Part shown: positions 33,851 through 46,320 of the stretch, one piece after another
How positions within the stretch are numbered: the first letter of the stretch is position 1
Layout of the letters: each line of letters starts with the position of its first letter
DNA from: Eumeta japonica
Taxonomy: Eukaryota > Arthropoda > Insecta > Lepidoptera > Psychidae
Direction of reading: 5' to 3'
Length of the DNA stretch: 64,000 nt
Assembly: GCA_005406025.1 (NCBI GenBank)
Contig: BGZK01000009.1
Span: 620,001-684,000, forward strand
Program-made: the position numbers and the translations under genes
The notes under the pieces: model-generated
Databases searched by the model: none
What the model was told of the DNA's origin: nothing
What the model saw: only the letters and a program-made list of their open reading frames with translations

Positions 33851-35079
33851 GGTAACGAGTGATGGGAATTATTTGTATTTTAAATTACACAGAACAGGAC
33901 TGAAAAATATATTATTAAAAAACAAATATGTTCATTATGTATATTATGTTCATGTCACGTGTTCATTTCAATCCTGCTGATTCAGACGATATGTACGTAC
34001 AATAAAACAATAGAGATAATAAATCTGTACATTATGGATATTTGTGAGAAAACTTGTCTGTGGTACATTACCAACGTTAACGGAATACACTAACGGTTGT
34101 CTGCCTGTCTGTGAATCGGTCCGCAAGCTCCACAAGAACTACTAGACAGAATTCGATGAAAGTCGGCACAGTAATAGTTTATACACCGGGAGCAACATAC
34201 ATGTTAATTATTAATCCGTTGCGCTGCTATTACCTTTTAGATTATGTATATTTTGAACAGAACCTAGATCGAGACCTGAGTTGGGATAGGAAGTCGGCAC
34301 GTGGTTGACATGTGATAGGTCGATTTGAAAGGTTGAAGGAATTCGTTGCATGAGGACTCGGGCGAAAACGCGAACGAAAGCTATTTTTAAATATTACACA
34401 ATTTATGCGATCGTCTCTTCGTATTTTCAAAATTTCTCTCTCTAACTCGGTCATCACTGTGAAAAAAAAATTAAATCAAAAATAACGGTAGACAACGGAG
34501 AGAAAATTTTGGATGAAATAAAAAACTGAATTTATTTTAATGTGAAACAATTTTTATAAGTTCCGTTCTTAACGATATGATAAGAATTACCTTATTCACT
34601 CATCAATTCAAAAGACTTTTAACATGGATATTATAACTATTAATTTAATATTTTGTATCGGTATCAAGATGACGTCGTTATTTTTAACATATTTTCAAAG
34701 TTTTGTAAAGAAACTATTTAAAAAAATATTTCTGATGAAGATTTTCTTTATAATGATAAAAACCTTTTGCCGTGAGCCTTCTATTTGTTTCTATTTTCTA
34801 AAACTTACTTAATAATATAATAAATATCTACATTTATTTTTCCAAGTTATTTATTAATATTCGGTGATCTAGATATGGTCCGACTTACTTGCATGGGCCA
34901 ACTAATAATTAAAAAATAGCGACGTAACAATGGAATACATGCGAAAAAAAATTACTATTTCTGCGTTACGTTTACTAAGGTTCTTTCACTGTTGTGCTCT
35001 ATTCAGAAAGACGATAAATTCATCTTCACATTTTTGACAGAATAAAAACATAAAAAGTTTAAAACATAAATTTAATTTA
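33851..35079. other. AT-rich stretch with a repeat fragment
   Basis: 34,095-34,230 has GTCTGCCTGTCTGTG and GAATTCGATGAAAGTCGGCA followed by AATAGTTTATACACCGGGAG, wording typical of dispersed lepidopteran repeats with a GTCTGTCTG core; low confidence. Otherwise nothing. Confidence 0.4.
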
Positions 35080-35290
35080 ATGCAAGGAGAATGCAAATCA
35101 ATGCGCGCAATAAATAGCGGTACCCGCAATCAGACGCCAGCAAACTGGGTCGAAGCGATCGCCCATACGATTCCCGGCCATGGTGTGCTGTTTAACCTCG
35201 TTAGCGCCCACCGCACCGTCATCAGCATACAGATACAACCTTTAAGGTTCTATAAACCGATCCGTTGCATTTAATCGGTTTTTGATATTC
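35080..35290. promoter_or_regulatory. Candidate regulatory block with POU octamer
   Basis: ATGCAAAT at 35,091-35,098, then AATGCGCGCAATAAATAGCG (Hox/Cdx-like TTTATTG in complement) and a CG-richer 150 bp without homopolymers. The 64-codon frame here (35,080-35,274) is not recognised. Confidence 0.24.
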
Positions 35291-35847
35291 GCATAATCGT
35301 TTGCATATGGTAATAAATTTGTTATTAGGCTCTGCAAAAAAGAAACCAGAAAAAAAAGACATTAAATTTGTCATGAAAACTTTTAATTTTACAGTTGATT
35401 TATAACAAACTTTATATTATTAACAAAAATACAGACAGTTAATTATACGGTATTTCAAATATCAAAAATAGGTGAACAAACATAAATATCACAGATAAAA
35501 TTTAGGAGTCATTTTCCGCATAAAAAAATTAAAGTATAAAAAAATTATCTCCACGCGCTCCATTTTGTGGGGTGTAACAAATGTATTTAAAAACTCGTTA
35601 AAAGACCTTTAATATTATAATTTATAATTTAATAAAATCTTGGGTGTTTATTTTATGATTTATTAATCTAAAAAATATATATTATTTTTCTTTGCCCCAT
35701 GGTCTTCCAAAACTAAAAATATTAACACTAATAAAACTTCACAAATAAATTAAACGCAAAACATTTTCAACAAAATCTAATTATATTTTCTTTAGATGGT
35801 TACAATTTTTTGTTGTCGGACATTTTAATTATGGGCTCATGTTCAGG
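35291..35847. other. AT-rich spacer
   Basis: Nothing recognised. Confidence 0.4.
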
Positions 35848-35896
35848 CTATTACATTTAAATACACATGATAACCATGTGTATTTAAATGTAATAG
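35848..35896. repeat. Perfect 22-bp inverted repeat, 5-base loop
   Basis: Arms 35,848-35,869 and 35,875-35,896 are exact reverse complements (inner end CACATG, loop ATAAC, then CATGTG); the first mismatch is just outside. It lies about 30 bp before the ACCGACTTC repeat. No mismatch in 22 pairs implies recent origin or selection. Confidence 0.9.
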
Positions 35897-35924
35897 GTAG
35901 CTACAATTCGAATGTACTTATTTT

Positions 35925-36600
35925 GAACCGACTTCAAAAAGGGAGGTTCTCAATTCGACTGTATTTTTTTTGTTTGTTACCTCAGAACTTTCGACTGAGT
36001 GAACCGATTTTGATGATTCTTTATTGTATATGAAAACTGATACTGCCCGTGTGGTCCCATTTCAATTTGATCTAGTTCTGAGAATAGCATCCATAAGAAA
36101 ACCATATAAGTCTTAAATTTACATTAAGTATATGCGCGACAAATGGACGAATAACTTAATATCACACCATCCGATATCGATGATTCTTTGATTGCATGAA
36201 AGATGTACTTCAAGGGTAATTTGGTGGTTAGGTTAGTTTAGTTAGATTTTGATTATGGGATCTATGACAAAGTAGCGGAACTCTTCAATTCTTAGGAGCA
36301 AATTAACAATACTCGGCTGAATCTTTTATAGGCTATCTGGATATTTGAGTCACCTACCGTATCGTCGTTATGGTCAAGTAATTGTCGTAGTCGAATATGA
36401 TGATCAATGGAACTCCTTAACGGCGTACAGTAAGAGTGAAATCTATTAACAGCACGTTTAGTAGGTCTAGCCATATTCAAACAAATTAGTTAGTGTACTT
36501 CAGATTCACTAAAAATCAAATATAAAACAAAATTTTAACAAAAAAAAAACCGACTTCAAAAAAAAACCATTACAAAATAAATTAATATGCACTCAAAAGT
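35925..36600 (+). mobile_element. ACCGACTTCAAAAA-family repeat, two head motifs
   Basis: GAACCGACTTCAAAAAGGGA, then GGTTCTCAATTCGACTGTAT and GTTACCTCAGAACTTTCGAC (35,930-36,000). A second AAAACCGACTTCAAAAAAAA, then CCATTACAAAATAAATTAAT, starts near 36,545. I recognise both from a very common lepidopteran dispersed repeat. Either two copies lie in tandem or these are two parts of one element; no transposase is present. Confidence 0.65.
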
Positions 36601-37639
36601 AAAAACATAATTTCGTATTTTTCTACAACTTTATAGTCAACTTACTTTTTCTACTCATCAATATGTGGGTACGATCTATGTGTTTACTACACAAGAAGGT
36701 AGGTAGGTACTTACGCACTTCAAATTTAACTCTACACATAGCTATGAATAACAAACAATGATCAAAATATGTTTTAGAGTTCTCCTAAGTAAAATGAAAT
36801 TAAAAATATTAGACTACTTAAAAGTCAATCAAATTATTACGATAATATAATGTAATTATAATTATTCTTATATTTGGAATCGGTGTCTATTGCTAGATAT
36901 ATTGTAGTTTTTCCTATTCCTTTTATTTATTTATAAAAATTTAATATTTATCTAACTTTCTCGGTTTGTTATTAATAAGAAACACTTTCAGTTATTTATC
37001 ATACGCTAAATAATAGAAAATAGATTTCCCTAAGCGAACAAAGAATTAAGGAAAAGGAGAAAGATTTCATCTGGTATCGAAAATCCTACGGTACCCTGAG
37101 CGAGTTGGCGGGCAGTGCGCTCAGGTACAACGCAACGACGCGAACAAACGGGATTGGCATTGACAAAGCAATCCCCTTAACGGTACAAAAACTCAAAAGA
37201 CTATTGGCTTTTCTTTTTTGACAAACAACAACGTTTACTTTTATAGCATATCGTTATTTACAAATAAATGTAGATAAATCTCGCACGGTAACAGATATTA
37301 CTATAAATATTAGCAATATAAAATATATTATGAAATAAAATGAAGATGGAATACAATGTTCATTTGTAGAATATTGTATATAGACGTGTTTATCGTCGAA
37401 GGAAATCGGAGTAAGAAGAAGCTCGACGTTCTAAGCGTTAAATAAGCATCGTCGCGTCCGGGTCTGTCGTTTAGGCTGTATTTCAGGCAATATTTTAAGT
37501 AATCATAGACGGATGTGAGAAATAGTCTTATTCCAATATTGAGTTCTGTATTATTAAATTTCATGCTTGCGATGCTTGCGTATACGTCTTATATTCCCCG
37601 TTAAATACGTTTTATATGATATATACACATATCATATTT
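36601..37639. other. AT-rich stretch with a CG-richer patch
   Basis: 37,070-37,200 is less AT-rich (GAGTTGGCGGGCAGTGCGCT) but unassigned. The end may include 5' mariner sequence too decayed to read. Confidence 0.35.
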
Positions 37640-38045
37640 ACCGCTAGGCAAAACAATCGATTCGAATTTCTACTGCCAACAGCTGATAAGACTCGAACAA
37701 GAAGTAGAGAAAAAACGGCCGGAATTGATCGACAAAAAGGGTGTGGTTTTTAACGATGATAACGCAATGTTTAGCCACTCAGCAAATATTGAGAGAGTTT
37801 GGTTAAGAAGTTATAATGCAGTCATCGTGTAACCCTGACCTTGCACCCTCAGATTTTCACCTGTTTCGGTCTTTTCAAAATTTTTTAGGGTGTTGGGTTA
37901 ACATCAAGAGAGGACTATCAAAACTACTTGTCATAATTTTTTGATCAGAAGTCCCAAAATTTCTGTAGGAATGCAGAAATATAATTATCTCACTATCTAC
38001 AAAATGGCCATAAGTTGTTGCACAAAATGGCATCTGTTTTGGTTT
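37640..38045 (+). pseudogene. mariner transposase C-terminal remnant
   Basis: From LPLGKTIDSNFYCQQL, through RPELIDKKGVVFNDDNA (catalytic Asp near 37,758), then in another frame NPDLAPSDFHLFRSFQNFL (second Asp 37,852-37,854), EDYQNYL, FFDQKSQNF and YLQNGHKLLHK. It matches the same mariner subfamily as 26,830-27,742 in the opposite orientation. The N-terminal half is absent and there are at least two frameshifts and several stops. Confidence 0.9.
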
Positions 38046-40139
38046 CGACAACTGCAACCTCTATAGGGCACGCACTGACTTCTTTCAGGCCAACCGCACC
38101 GAGTGAATTACGCCTCGTGGCGCAGTTTAAGTTCGATTCTCATTTGTAAAGATTGTTGGGAAACTTAGGATTCTGGGATTCAATGCCCCGACAGATCACA
38201 AAACATTTAAATTTAGTTATGAAAGGCGACAAATATTGCTTGAATATTATCAATGGAAGCAATTGAAAAAAATTTGGAAAATCCAAAAATGCATGCTGTT
38301 GAGTAGAGTAAGACTCACAAATTATAGAATAGTAATATATGAAGGCATCAGAATGAAAATTTAATTGAAAAGGAAAATAGAAAATTAAAAATTCAAAGTC
38401 ACCACGCAATTTACTTTCAGCGACACCTGAGATATCTTAAGAAAAACAAAAATAAGTTAAAGAAATATTCTTAAATATTAGGTTTACTCATACAGTTAAG
38501 GATACTCAGGTACTCTTTTCTAAAACTCTTCATTTCTTTCGATAAGTGAAATTTGTTGATTTTAAATCTGTTATAAAAAAATTGACCAATATAAAAGAGT
38601 TTATATTGAATAGGTTTCTATTTATCATGAATCCGGTTTCATTTAAAAATAAATGAAGTGAAGCCAATCGAGCTAAATCGTGATTACATTCTTACGGACC
38701 TACTAAATAACAATTAATGGCCCATGTAATATTTTTTCAATAAGATTTATTGTTATAATCATATCCTCTGAATGATTTGAAGTGATATAATATTTGAAGA
38801 ATAAAGATCCCTCGTTTTATTAGTATACTTTTTACACTCAGTAAGTACATTATATTATATTATAACAATGAATAAAGTTCAGAAAGTTTTATGTTTTCTG
38901 TCAACCTACTATAACGCGCAGCCGCAATAATAACTTGCAATAATAACACAAAACATTCATTTTTAAGAGGAATGCAAAATCTGCAAAGTCCTCACGCGTT
39001 CTTCAATTATCACGAAAAAATAATAAGGTAAGGTCTGTTTTGTTGTTTTCAAATACAACTGTATCACAAAAGCATATACGCTTCATCTTTGATCGACGAT
39101 CTCTTACATTCCACAAAGCGGCTCGCGGCGGCGTCACATCGGCGCTGGCGCCCCCTCTGAGGCATCTAACACCGAATCGAGCGACATGCGACACGCGCGC
39201 CTCTCACAGTGAAACATCTGACTACTTCTGGAACTTTCGTTTGTGGTTTATTTCGTTCAACAAATCACAAATTACTTCGATAAACCGTACCCAGAATACG
39301 ATCGGATAATTCCAGTGTAAGCATGAATAGAAATTCAAACAGACCGACAGCTTGATGCGTCTATTTCTATCGTGACTATAAAGCCAGGTTTATATTTTAA
39401 ATCATAGAGTTTAATTTGATCGAATCGATTTCAATTTAGACGTTATTAAATGCTTTTACTTTTACAACGTCTTTTTCAATAAGTTAACATTTAATCGACT
39501 GCATCCATTACAGTAAAGCATATAGCGGCCGCGTGTATTTACAAGTAACTAACGTTAACTTAGTCGAGAAATCGCTTCAAAACTACAGGTACTCGCTCAA
39601 CGCAAACAAAGGGTACTTCGATAACAATCAGTTAAGCACGAAGTGAAAATAAACCGGAGGGGCTACTGTGAAACTCTATCGAGTCTATTTCAATGATACA
39701 AACTTTTTAATATGAAATCGTATTTTAATTTTCAGTCAAACTCCATTTTACGTACATAAAGGTCAAAAGGCTTTAGAAATCAAAACACTCACTTTTATAT
39801 ATCGTTATAATTCAAAATTCCCTTATTGGTACTAATCAAGTTTTCCTTTAAAAATGAAATGCTTGAAAACATCGCTTTTTTATTGAGTTTAATTAATTAT
39901 TTATATTTGAATTCGAACCCAAACAGAATATGCAATTATTATTATCTGTTGAAGTTTTAACCAAACTTCATATGAACTTAGTTTACTTAACTGTATAGAT
40001 TAAAAATCTTAAAGTAAAAAAGGAGTAAATTATTGAGCTTATCATTCTCAAAAAATCAATTTTATTCACTTTTAAGTTCTTCTAGCTCAGAAATACAGTT
40101 CTAATATTTTGAACTCTTACAATTTAAAAATTTATATGT
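38046..40139. other. Mostly AT-rich, unassigned
   Basis: 38,095-38,135 has CGTGGCGCAG and AGTTCGATTC, possibly a scrap of a tRNA-derived SINE. 39,110-39,200 is CG-rich (CGGCGGCGTCACATCGGCGC) with overlapping frames on both strands. No gene recognised. Confidence 0.4.
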
Positions 40140-41225
40140 ATTAAAAAAGCGGATTTTTTAATTTATTTTTTAACTACAATATCTTTGGAACACGATGTTT
40201 GATTTTTATCTGCTTTATGCCATCGGACACAGTTTTTTAAACAAAATAGATGACCGAACACCATAATCAGTCCATCATCATACATTATTTTGAAAAAAAA
40301 CCTTTTTTTCTAGAATCTTCCGTTAACGATATCTCTTGAACAAACCCGTCCATGGTCAAAATAGATTTTTAAAAGCCAAAAATTTTAATATCTAATGAAA
40401 ACTGTATTTTTGAAAGATGGGCTGAAAACAGTATTTTCCCAACTTATAAAAAAATATCAATTTTAGTAGCGTCAAGTTAAAAAACGGTATTTCTTAAATA
40501 TTGAAACTACTATATCTTTCGAACATTTAATTCAATTTTAATCTGCTTTACGTCATTTGGCGCAGTTTCCTAAGGAAAAAAAGGTAATCGAATACTAAAC
40601 ATCAATTCATCAAGATTTTCACACGTTATTTTTAAAAAAAAACCTTTTTTGTTTAATATTTCGTTTACGATATCTCTCAAATGAACCAAACGAGTTTAAT
40701 GCCGTTTACGACGATCGACGTTATTCTTGTACAAGAAAAGCTGGTTAGATTTTAGAATTTATGAATATAGTAGCTTCAAAAATATTAATAAAAAAAAAAA
40801 CACTTTTTAAAAAAATTCTCCAGTGATATCTTTTGAACAAATCTACCAATTTTTATGCAACTTGCGGCAGTCTATGCAATTGTTTGGGAAAAGGAGTTGG
40901 TTAGATTTTAGTATAGATTGATATAATAGTTCAAAAGTTAATTCAAAAACATTTTTCTGGAAATTTTATTAATGAAATTCCTCAAAATCTACCAAATGAA
41001 TTTAGTTCAATGTTTAGTTCATTAGGAAATCTAAGTTAAGTAGACCCCTTTCGAATATTGCAAACTATGTTTCGATCGGCTAATCCAATTAAAAGTTATG
41101 AGAGGTTTACACACACATAGATTCTTAGGACCCTAATATGTCAAAAACTGGTTAAAACTCAATTTTCAAAAATAGGGGTGAAAACAGTGACTTTCTAATT
41201 TTATGGAACGTTTTTTTTTTATTTT
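40140..41225 (+). repeat. Interspersed repeat family A, internal tandem units
   Basis: At least three successive units: CTACAATATCTTTGGAACA (40,175), CTACTATATCTTTCGAACA (40,507) and GTGATATCTTTTGAACAA (40,825). The first two, about 330 bp apart, each go on with ATCTGCTTTA, CATCGG or CATTTGG, CAGTTT and an A-run. The end (TTAAAAGTTATGAGAGGTTT, then ACACAC and GGGGTGAAAAC) matches 421-910. Nothing coding. Confidence 0.7.
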
Positions 41226-41799
41226 CATATTAAATATAGAAACAGAAATCAATTCTAAATTTTTATTTTATTTTTCTTCCTGAAGTACTGGATCAAAGTT
41301 TCTCGAAGTTTATTTACGTTTTCTAAAGGCTAAAACTACATTTACCATAGGTTTTCGAATATTGAAAACTATTAATACCAGTATTCACGTTTATAATAGT
41401 TACGAAAAAGCCATAATAAAAAGAAAAACAGGATAAGTACTTGAGAAAACATAAAATAAATTTACGTTTTACGGAATAAAACTCAAGCAATTTCGAAGTA
41501 CGATATTCGTCAAATACTTAATAAACATCCAAAAGTGTGCATGTGTTAGTGTACTCTCGTTAGAAATTAAAGTTGTTACGTTATATATCATTGTTATTTT
41601 ATTTGATGTTTATAATAATTCTGATAAAAAAAGTTTAAGCATAAGATTTTTTTTGTTATTTTAAATAAAAGCTATTTCATTGAAGAGATAAGTACAAAAT
41701 ATTATAATAAATTTTATTATTGTTGCTGTTATAGTTATTAATCAACTTTGTTCATAATTATAAAGTCATAATATTCTACTTTTGCAGTAAAATATTTAT
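41226..41799. other. AT-rich spacer
   Basis: Nothing recognised. Confidence 0.4.
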
Positions 41800-42300
41800 G
41801 GTAGACAAAATAAGAAATACATATTTTACGTCAAACATAATCCGAGAGTCTCGCGACGGGAGAACGTGACGGACAAATGTGACGGACGGACCCGGCATTT
41901 TTTTATACCTCACTATTTTTAACCCTACATGCATGAGAAATTCCGTTTCCGAAAAAAAATCGCTCTTCTCAACGAGCGAACCCTCGACTGCACCACACCG
42001 GTCTCGTTCCGTCATATTAATTCCATCGTTCGATAAGACCGGCGCGAACGCCGCAGCGGGCCGCGGGGCGCGGCTGCCCGTATAATTTATGTAGGAGCGG
42101 AGCCGAGGATAAGCCAATAAGTCTGCCATCCCATACATACATCAAAGTATCCGCTTAATAAAATTGGTTTTCATTCCGACTCCAGACGACGCGATATTGC
42201 TTTCGAGTTGTGAGGCGAACTCGATCCTCGGAGTTGGGAGAGGTGACGCGTGACGCGACGAGAAGCTGAGTGATAGTCGATTTAATTTTATCTCAGTCAG
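41800..42300. other. CG-rich block, possible promoter, exon or enhancer
   Basis: A sharp rise in CG (for example GGGCCGCGGGGCGCGGCTGC near 42,060) within AT-rich DNA. The minus strand is open for 120 codons (41,776-42,138) and the plus for 68, but neither has a recognisable domain, and both-strand openness suggests composition. CGGACGGACCCGG and GACGCGTGACGCGACG are other notable words. Could be an untranslated exon, CpG-rich promoter or regulatory block. Confidence 0.35.
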
Positions 42301-42339
42301 TTTTTGATGTCTAATAATGGTCATCGCCGCAAAAAAAAA

Positions 42340-42720
42340 ATTATGATATTTTTTTCTTGTTTTTAGTGGTACGTAAATCCGAATAAAATAATAGAAACCT
42401 GATAGGATCACTAGTTTGTCTATCCTTCTGTCGTAACCGATTTGAATCAAATTAATTGATCTGACTCATTAAGTTGAAAAGTTGATACATATGTGATTGT
42501 CTCAGATCCAAATACGAACGTGTAACATAAGTAAATAAATTTTAAATACGAGGATAACCTTTGAGGGGCAAATCAGAAAATTAAAAAAAGGATATGTGAA
42601 AACAGTTTTCTTCAAGAAATTGGACGAAAATTGACCATCGCCATTATTTACGAAACTACTGTTTTTTACAAATAGACTACAGAAAAGTCTATAAGAAATT
42701 TATTGTTTTAAAAAAACATT
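42340..42720 (+). mobile_element. GGGTTCCGTA-family (family B) copy, diverged
   Basis: AACCTGATAGGATCACTAGT, TTGTCTATCCTTCTGTCG, GACTCATTAAGTTGAAAAG, and at the far end GAAAAGTCTATAAGAAATTT, parallel to the copies at 46,125 and 47,155 (GGATCACTCGTGTGTC; GAAAACCTGTAAGAAATTT). The GGGTTCCGTA head itself is lost. Confidence 0.55.
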
Positions 42721-43529
42721 CTAAATCTCTGGATATTATGCTTAAAGACACATATTTGTTGTTGTTTTTTAGTTGCCACAAACGTATTTGAGTTATGTTC
42801 AAAAATACGATAAAAATGGTAGATAACGTATTTATAGTTCGAAACCCTTTCCTCGCGAGTTCTTCACAGATCATTTTAAGAAACCTAACAGTTATGCACT
42901 TTAATAAGTGCTTCATTTTCAATTTTTTTTGTAGTTCTGTCGACACTTTCGCCAAGCGAAAATGGCAATTGCTTCTCATTTCAGAAAAGAAACCTGTAGT
43001 CTAAACTACCAACATGGCTTTTAGTACCAACACTCCGAACAACAACTTTCATCACTATAAATATCGTTTACTGCTTACCCTAAATGTCGTATAAATCTTG
43101 CATGATTTGATACATTAACCTTCGAACCAGGCAACGGTTTTAACTCTGACTACGGATGCATTTTGACCATTGATTTTTCAATATAAGGCGGCGAATTAGA
43201 AATTTTTCTGATAGAGTTCTCGATTTTTCTTAGAGAATACAAAATATGTGAAAGTGATCTTCAGTAACCCGATTCTTCATGTTAATGACTTTAATTTGTG
43301 AATTACTGTTACCACGATCTATTAACTTTTATAACAGATAAAATAATATCAAAGATAGCTTTCTTAAAACGGAAACTAACATTTTACTTGTAAATGGAAT
43401 CGATTTAACCCTGAAATTTCCTACGTAAATTAATTCATAGAAACTCATCAAAATTCCATTTGAATCTAGCGATATTTTTATTTTGATCGAAAGAAACTGT
43501 TTTGTCGCATATGACGTTGAAATATGAGC
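42721..43529. other. AT-rich spacer
   Basis: Nothing recognised; 43,110-43,195 (CGAACCAGGCAACGG) is slightly richer in CG but unassigned. Confidence 0.4.
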
Positions 43530-43589
43530 AAACGCGTGCGTAATTTTGTATGCAGTATCGCGGGTTGCGGGACGTTACGCTACGTCAAT
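43530..43589 (+). repeat. CG-rich repeat, left member of inverted pair
   Basis: AAACGCGTGCGT, GCAGTATCGCGGGTTGCGGG, ACGTTACGCTACGTCAAT. The reverse complement of 46,321-46,394 follows the same order. Either two copies of one dispersed repeat in opposite orientation or the ends of one element. Confidence 0.65.
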
Positions 43590-43761
43590 CTAATAGTTTA
43601 CCACACTGCGTCATCTTAACTAAAATAAAAACGCTCGCTATGTAACGCATTGGTGGTAACGACCTCTAACAACCCTCAACAGGCACTAGTTCGGCGTGAG
43701 GGGCTCAGGCCTGAGCCGCATAATCCAAAATAAGAGTTTGTGTGAGAAGATACACACACAC

Positions 43762-43762
<1 letters not shown>

Positions 43763-43803
<41 letters not shown>
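43763..43803 (+). repeat. (AC)20 microsatellite
   Basis: Uninterrupted AC run, preceded by TACACACACACA. Confidence 0.95.
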
Positions 43804-43804
<1 letters not shown>

Positions 43805-43819
43805 CCATACAACACACGT

Positions 43820-46120
43820 GCGAGCGCATATGAAAGAAAACTCACACTTATTTCTTCAGACATGTTTGTATTACCAAAATTATTTGACTCCTCTACATAA
43901 GATTACAAATAACTTTATTCCTAAAAGTGATTTTTCAAACAGAACCTTTTATGAACGCCGTACTAACCAATTATTACAGTAGTAATCATGTTCTTAGGGC
44001 ATTAAATGTTCGTACACATTTAAAACGAAATTTATTTGTGATTAATTTTAGTTTGAAATGAAAATAACTATATGTACACTAAGTTTTATTTTTAGGTGGG
44101 AATTCTTGTGACATATGCACGAGTATGTAACTTCGGCGTTGTGTAGGTATTACGATAACAAGTAACAAAATTGTGCAAAGCGGTTTTTGGTTTTAAAATT
44201 GTAGGCATTGTGATTTTATAAGCAATGGCGCAAAAAGTGACGTTCATTATTTATAACTAAAAACCGTCTCACTCATTGTTTTTAAGTATACTAGTGAATG
44301 TGTACACAAATGTGTTGATATCAGCGTATATAGTTTATGTATCTATGTATCTGTAAATGAGTGTGTCTGTAAACATAAAATATTATTATAAAACGACTTT
44401 ATCGGGTATTCGAGGAATGAGGTCAGATAAAAGGAATACATGAACAGCAAAAGGCATATGTTCAGAAATACGGAATCACAATAAATCGCTTCAAAACCAA
44501 TTGGCCATTTGTCGTTATAGCACTTGACTTGTGAACGCTCCGATCGCAGAAATAAAACTCCCTTCTGCGCGATGAACTTTACTACGTATACCTACAAACT
44601 GTCCTTACATAAGGTACTAAGATCATTCGGAACAAACAAATCGTAAGCATGTCACGTTTGACACAAACAAAAAATATTTAATACCTTTCAAAAATACCAC
44701 CCGTCAAATTTATTTCGATTTAAAAATAAAGCGTAAACAAAGACCAAAAGCTCTGACGCCGCGTGGCGAGCTGTTTACGGCTGTAAAATTTTATCTTAGT
44801 ATATTGTTATTTTTTACCTAAAAATTCTATTTTTAGCTTGAGCACAGTTATAATAATATTTTTCTACGTAATTTAAGCAGTTAATTGGACATCATGATTT
44901 CTACGAATTTGGAACTCATTTATGAAGTAAGCCTAAAGAGATTGAAGGTATGAACAAAAAGAAAACTTTTTTTTTAACATTTTCTATCACAACCAAACGA
45001 CTTAAACTATCGATTTAAAATGCCATTAGCTCGAGAGCTTGGAAAACTACGTTGAATGTCGTAAAACCAAAGTAAACGGGGTGATTCTTTCAAGAATCTT
45101 ATCACCCCTGGAGTCTGATAAACAGCGTCAAACTCTACAAGACTGATGTAAATCGCTTTATTCATTCAAAAAAATATAGCCTGAAAAAAAACCTGTCACA
45201 ATGGCTGAAAACTATTGCACGACTCATAATGCGAAGCATTAAGAAGTGCTCTACGAACGAATAATTTTTTTTCCTCAATTTCGTAACTTTTTTCATCAAT
45301 AACACGATTAATAATTCATGTAATTTTATTAACCTGTGCACTATTTGATAGATAATTTAATGAAGATTAATTCTATCACTGGTTCAAATCGATTTAACAT
45401 AATACAATTAGAAAAAACTATCAAAATAGTCAAAAGAAATTTCCTGTCAATCAACACTTTTTTCGTTCCGGACACGATAGCGAGCGTAAAAATTCACTAA
45501 TTTGATCCATTTTTTTAATAGCTTGAGATCCACTGTCCGGAGATTGGTATTGAAAATGGTTAACTTGATTTGTGTCGTTTAATAGTTATTAACAAAAAAC
45601 GAAAATGAATAAATAAAACACATGGGTGTTTGTATATCTATATCTATCGGTAAGTAAATATTTCATCCACAACCCACGAGACAGCTGATAGCGCTGATTG
45701 TGGCGCATACTTAGTGCATGATCAGTTCAAACATTTTGAAGAGATTATTTTGTGATCTTCATCATGTGCACTTTTGGGACATCGATGCGCGCGCAGCTCA
45801 CAAATTCACTCCATCCTAACGCACCAAAAAGTATAACTTCAATTCAAAACATTATACGAATACGGAAATCAAAATGAAATACAAAATTCAGGTTCATTTT
45901 TCGAACGAATGAGCATTATGAGTCGTGCACTTTTGGATTTTCCAAATATTTTTAAATATTGCCATATTAAATTCACCGACCGATTAAATCGGTTTGATAC
46001 ATAATTTTTGATATGATGTGACACTGAAGTTTAATACATATTGTCAAAGCCTGCAAGACTAATAGAAATTGATGAGTCCGTTCAATAGACATCATCGACA
46101 AAAGAAATCATGCAAATGCT
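43820..46120. other. AT-rich stretch with one nested palindrome
   Basis: At 45,078-45,108 GGGGTGAT and ATCACCCC enclose 15 bases, within which GATTCTT, TC, AAGAATC overlaps as a second inverted repeat. The remainder shows no gene or named repeat, although it lies between the inverted CG-rich pair. Confidence 0.45.
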
Positions 46121-46124
46121 TTTT

Positions 46125-46320
46125 GGGGTTCCGCACCTATAATTTAAAAAAATAAACGGAACCCTTATAGGATCACTCGTGTGTCTGTCTGTCTGTTCGT
46201 CTATTATAGCTAATTTTCTCTGAAATTATCGGACCGATTAAGTTGATTAAATATGTCAGTGACCCTAATATAACCGTCTAATGTAAATAAAGGAATTTAA
46301 AGGTGACAAATGATAAATTG
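46125..46320 (+). mobile_element. GGGTTCCGTA-family (family B) fragment
   Basis: TTTTTGGGGTTCCGCACC, AACGGAACCCTTATAGGATC, ACTCGTGTGTCTGTCTGTCT, GGACCGATTAAGTTGATTAA. This is the best-preserved head of the family in the window; the body is cut by the CG-rich repeat at 46,321. Confidence 0.75.

Noticed and set aside
38095..38140. tRNA gene suggested by GGCGCAG and AGTTCGATTC
   Set aside because: The spacing between the A- and B-box-like words is far too short and no acceptor stem can be formed; at most a SINE scrap.
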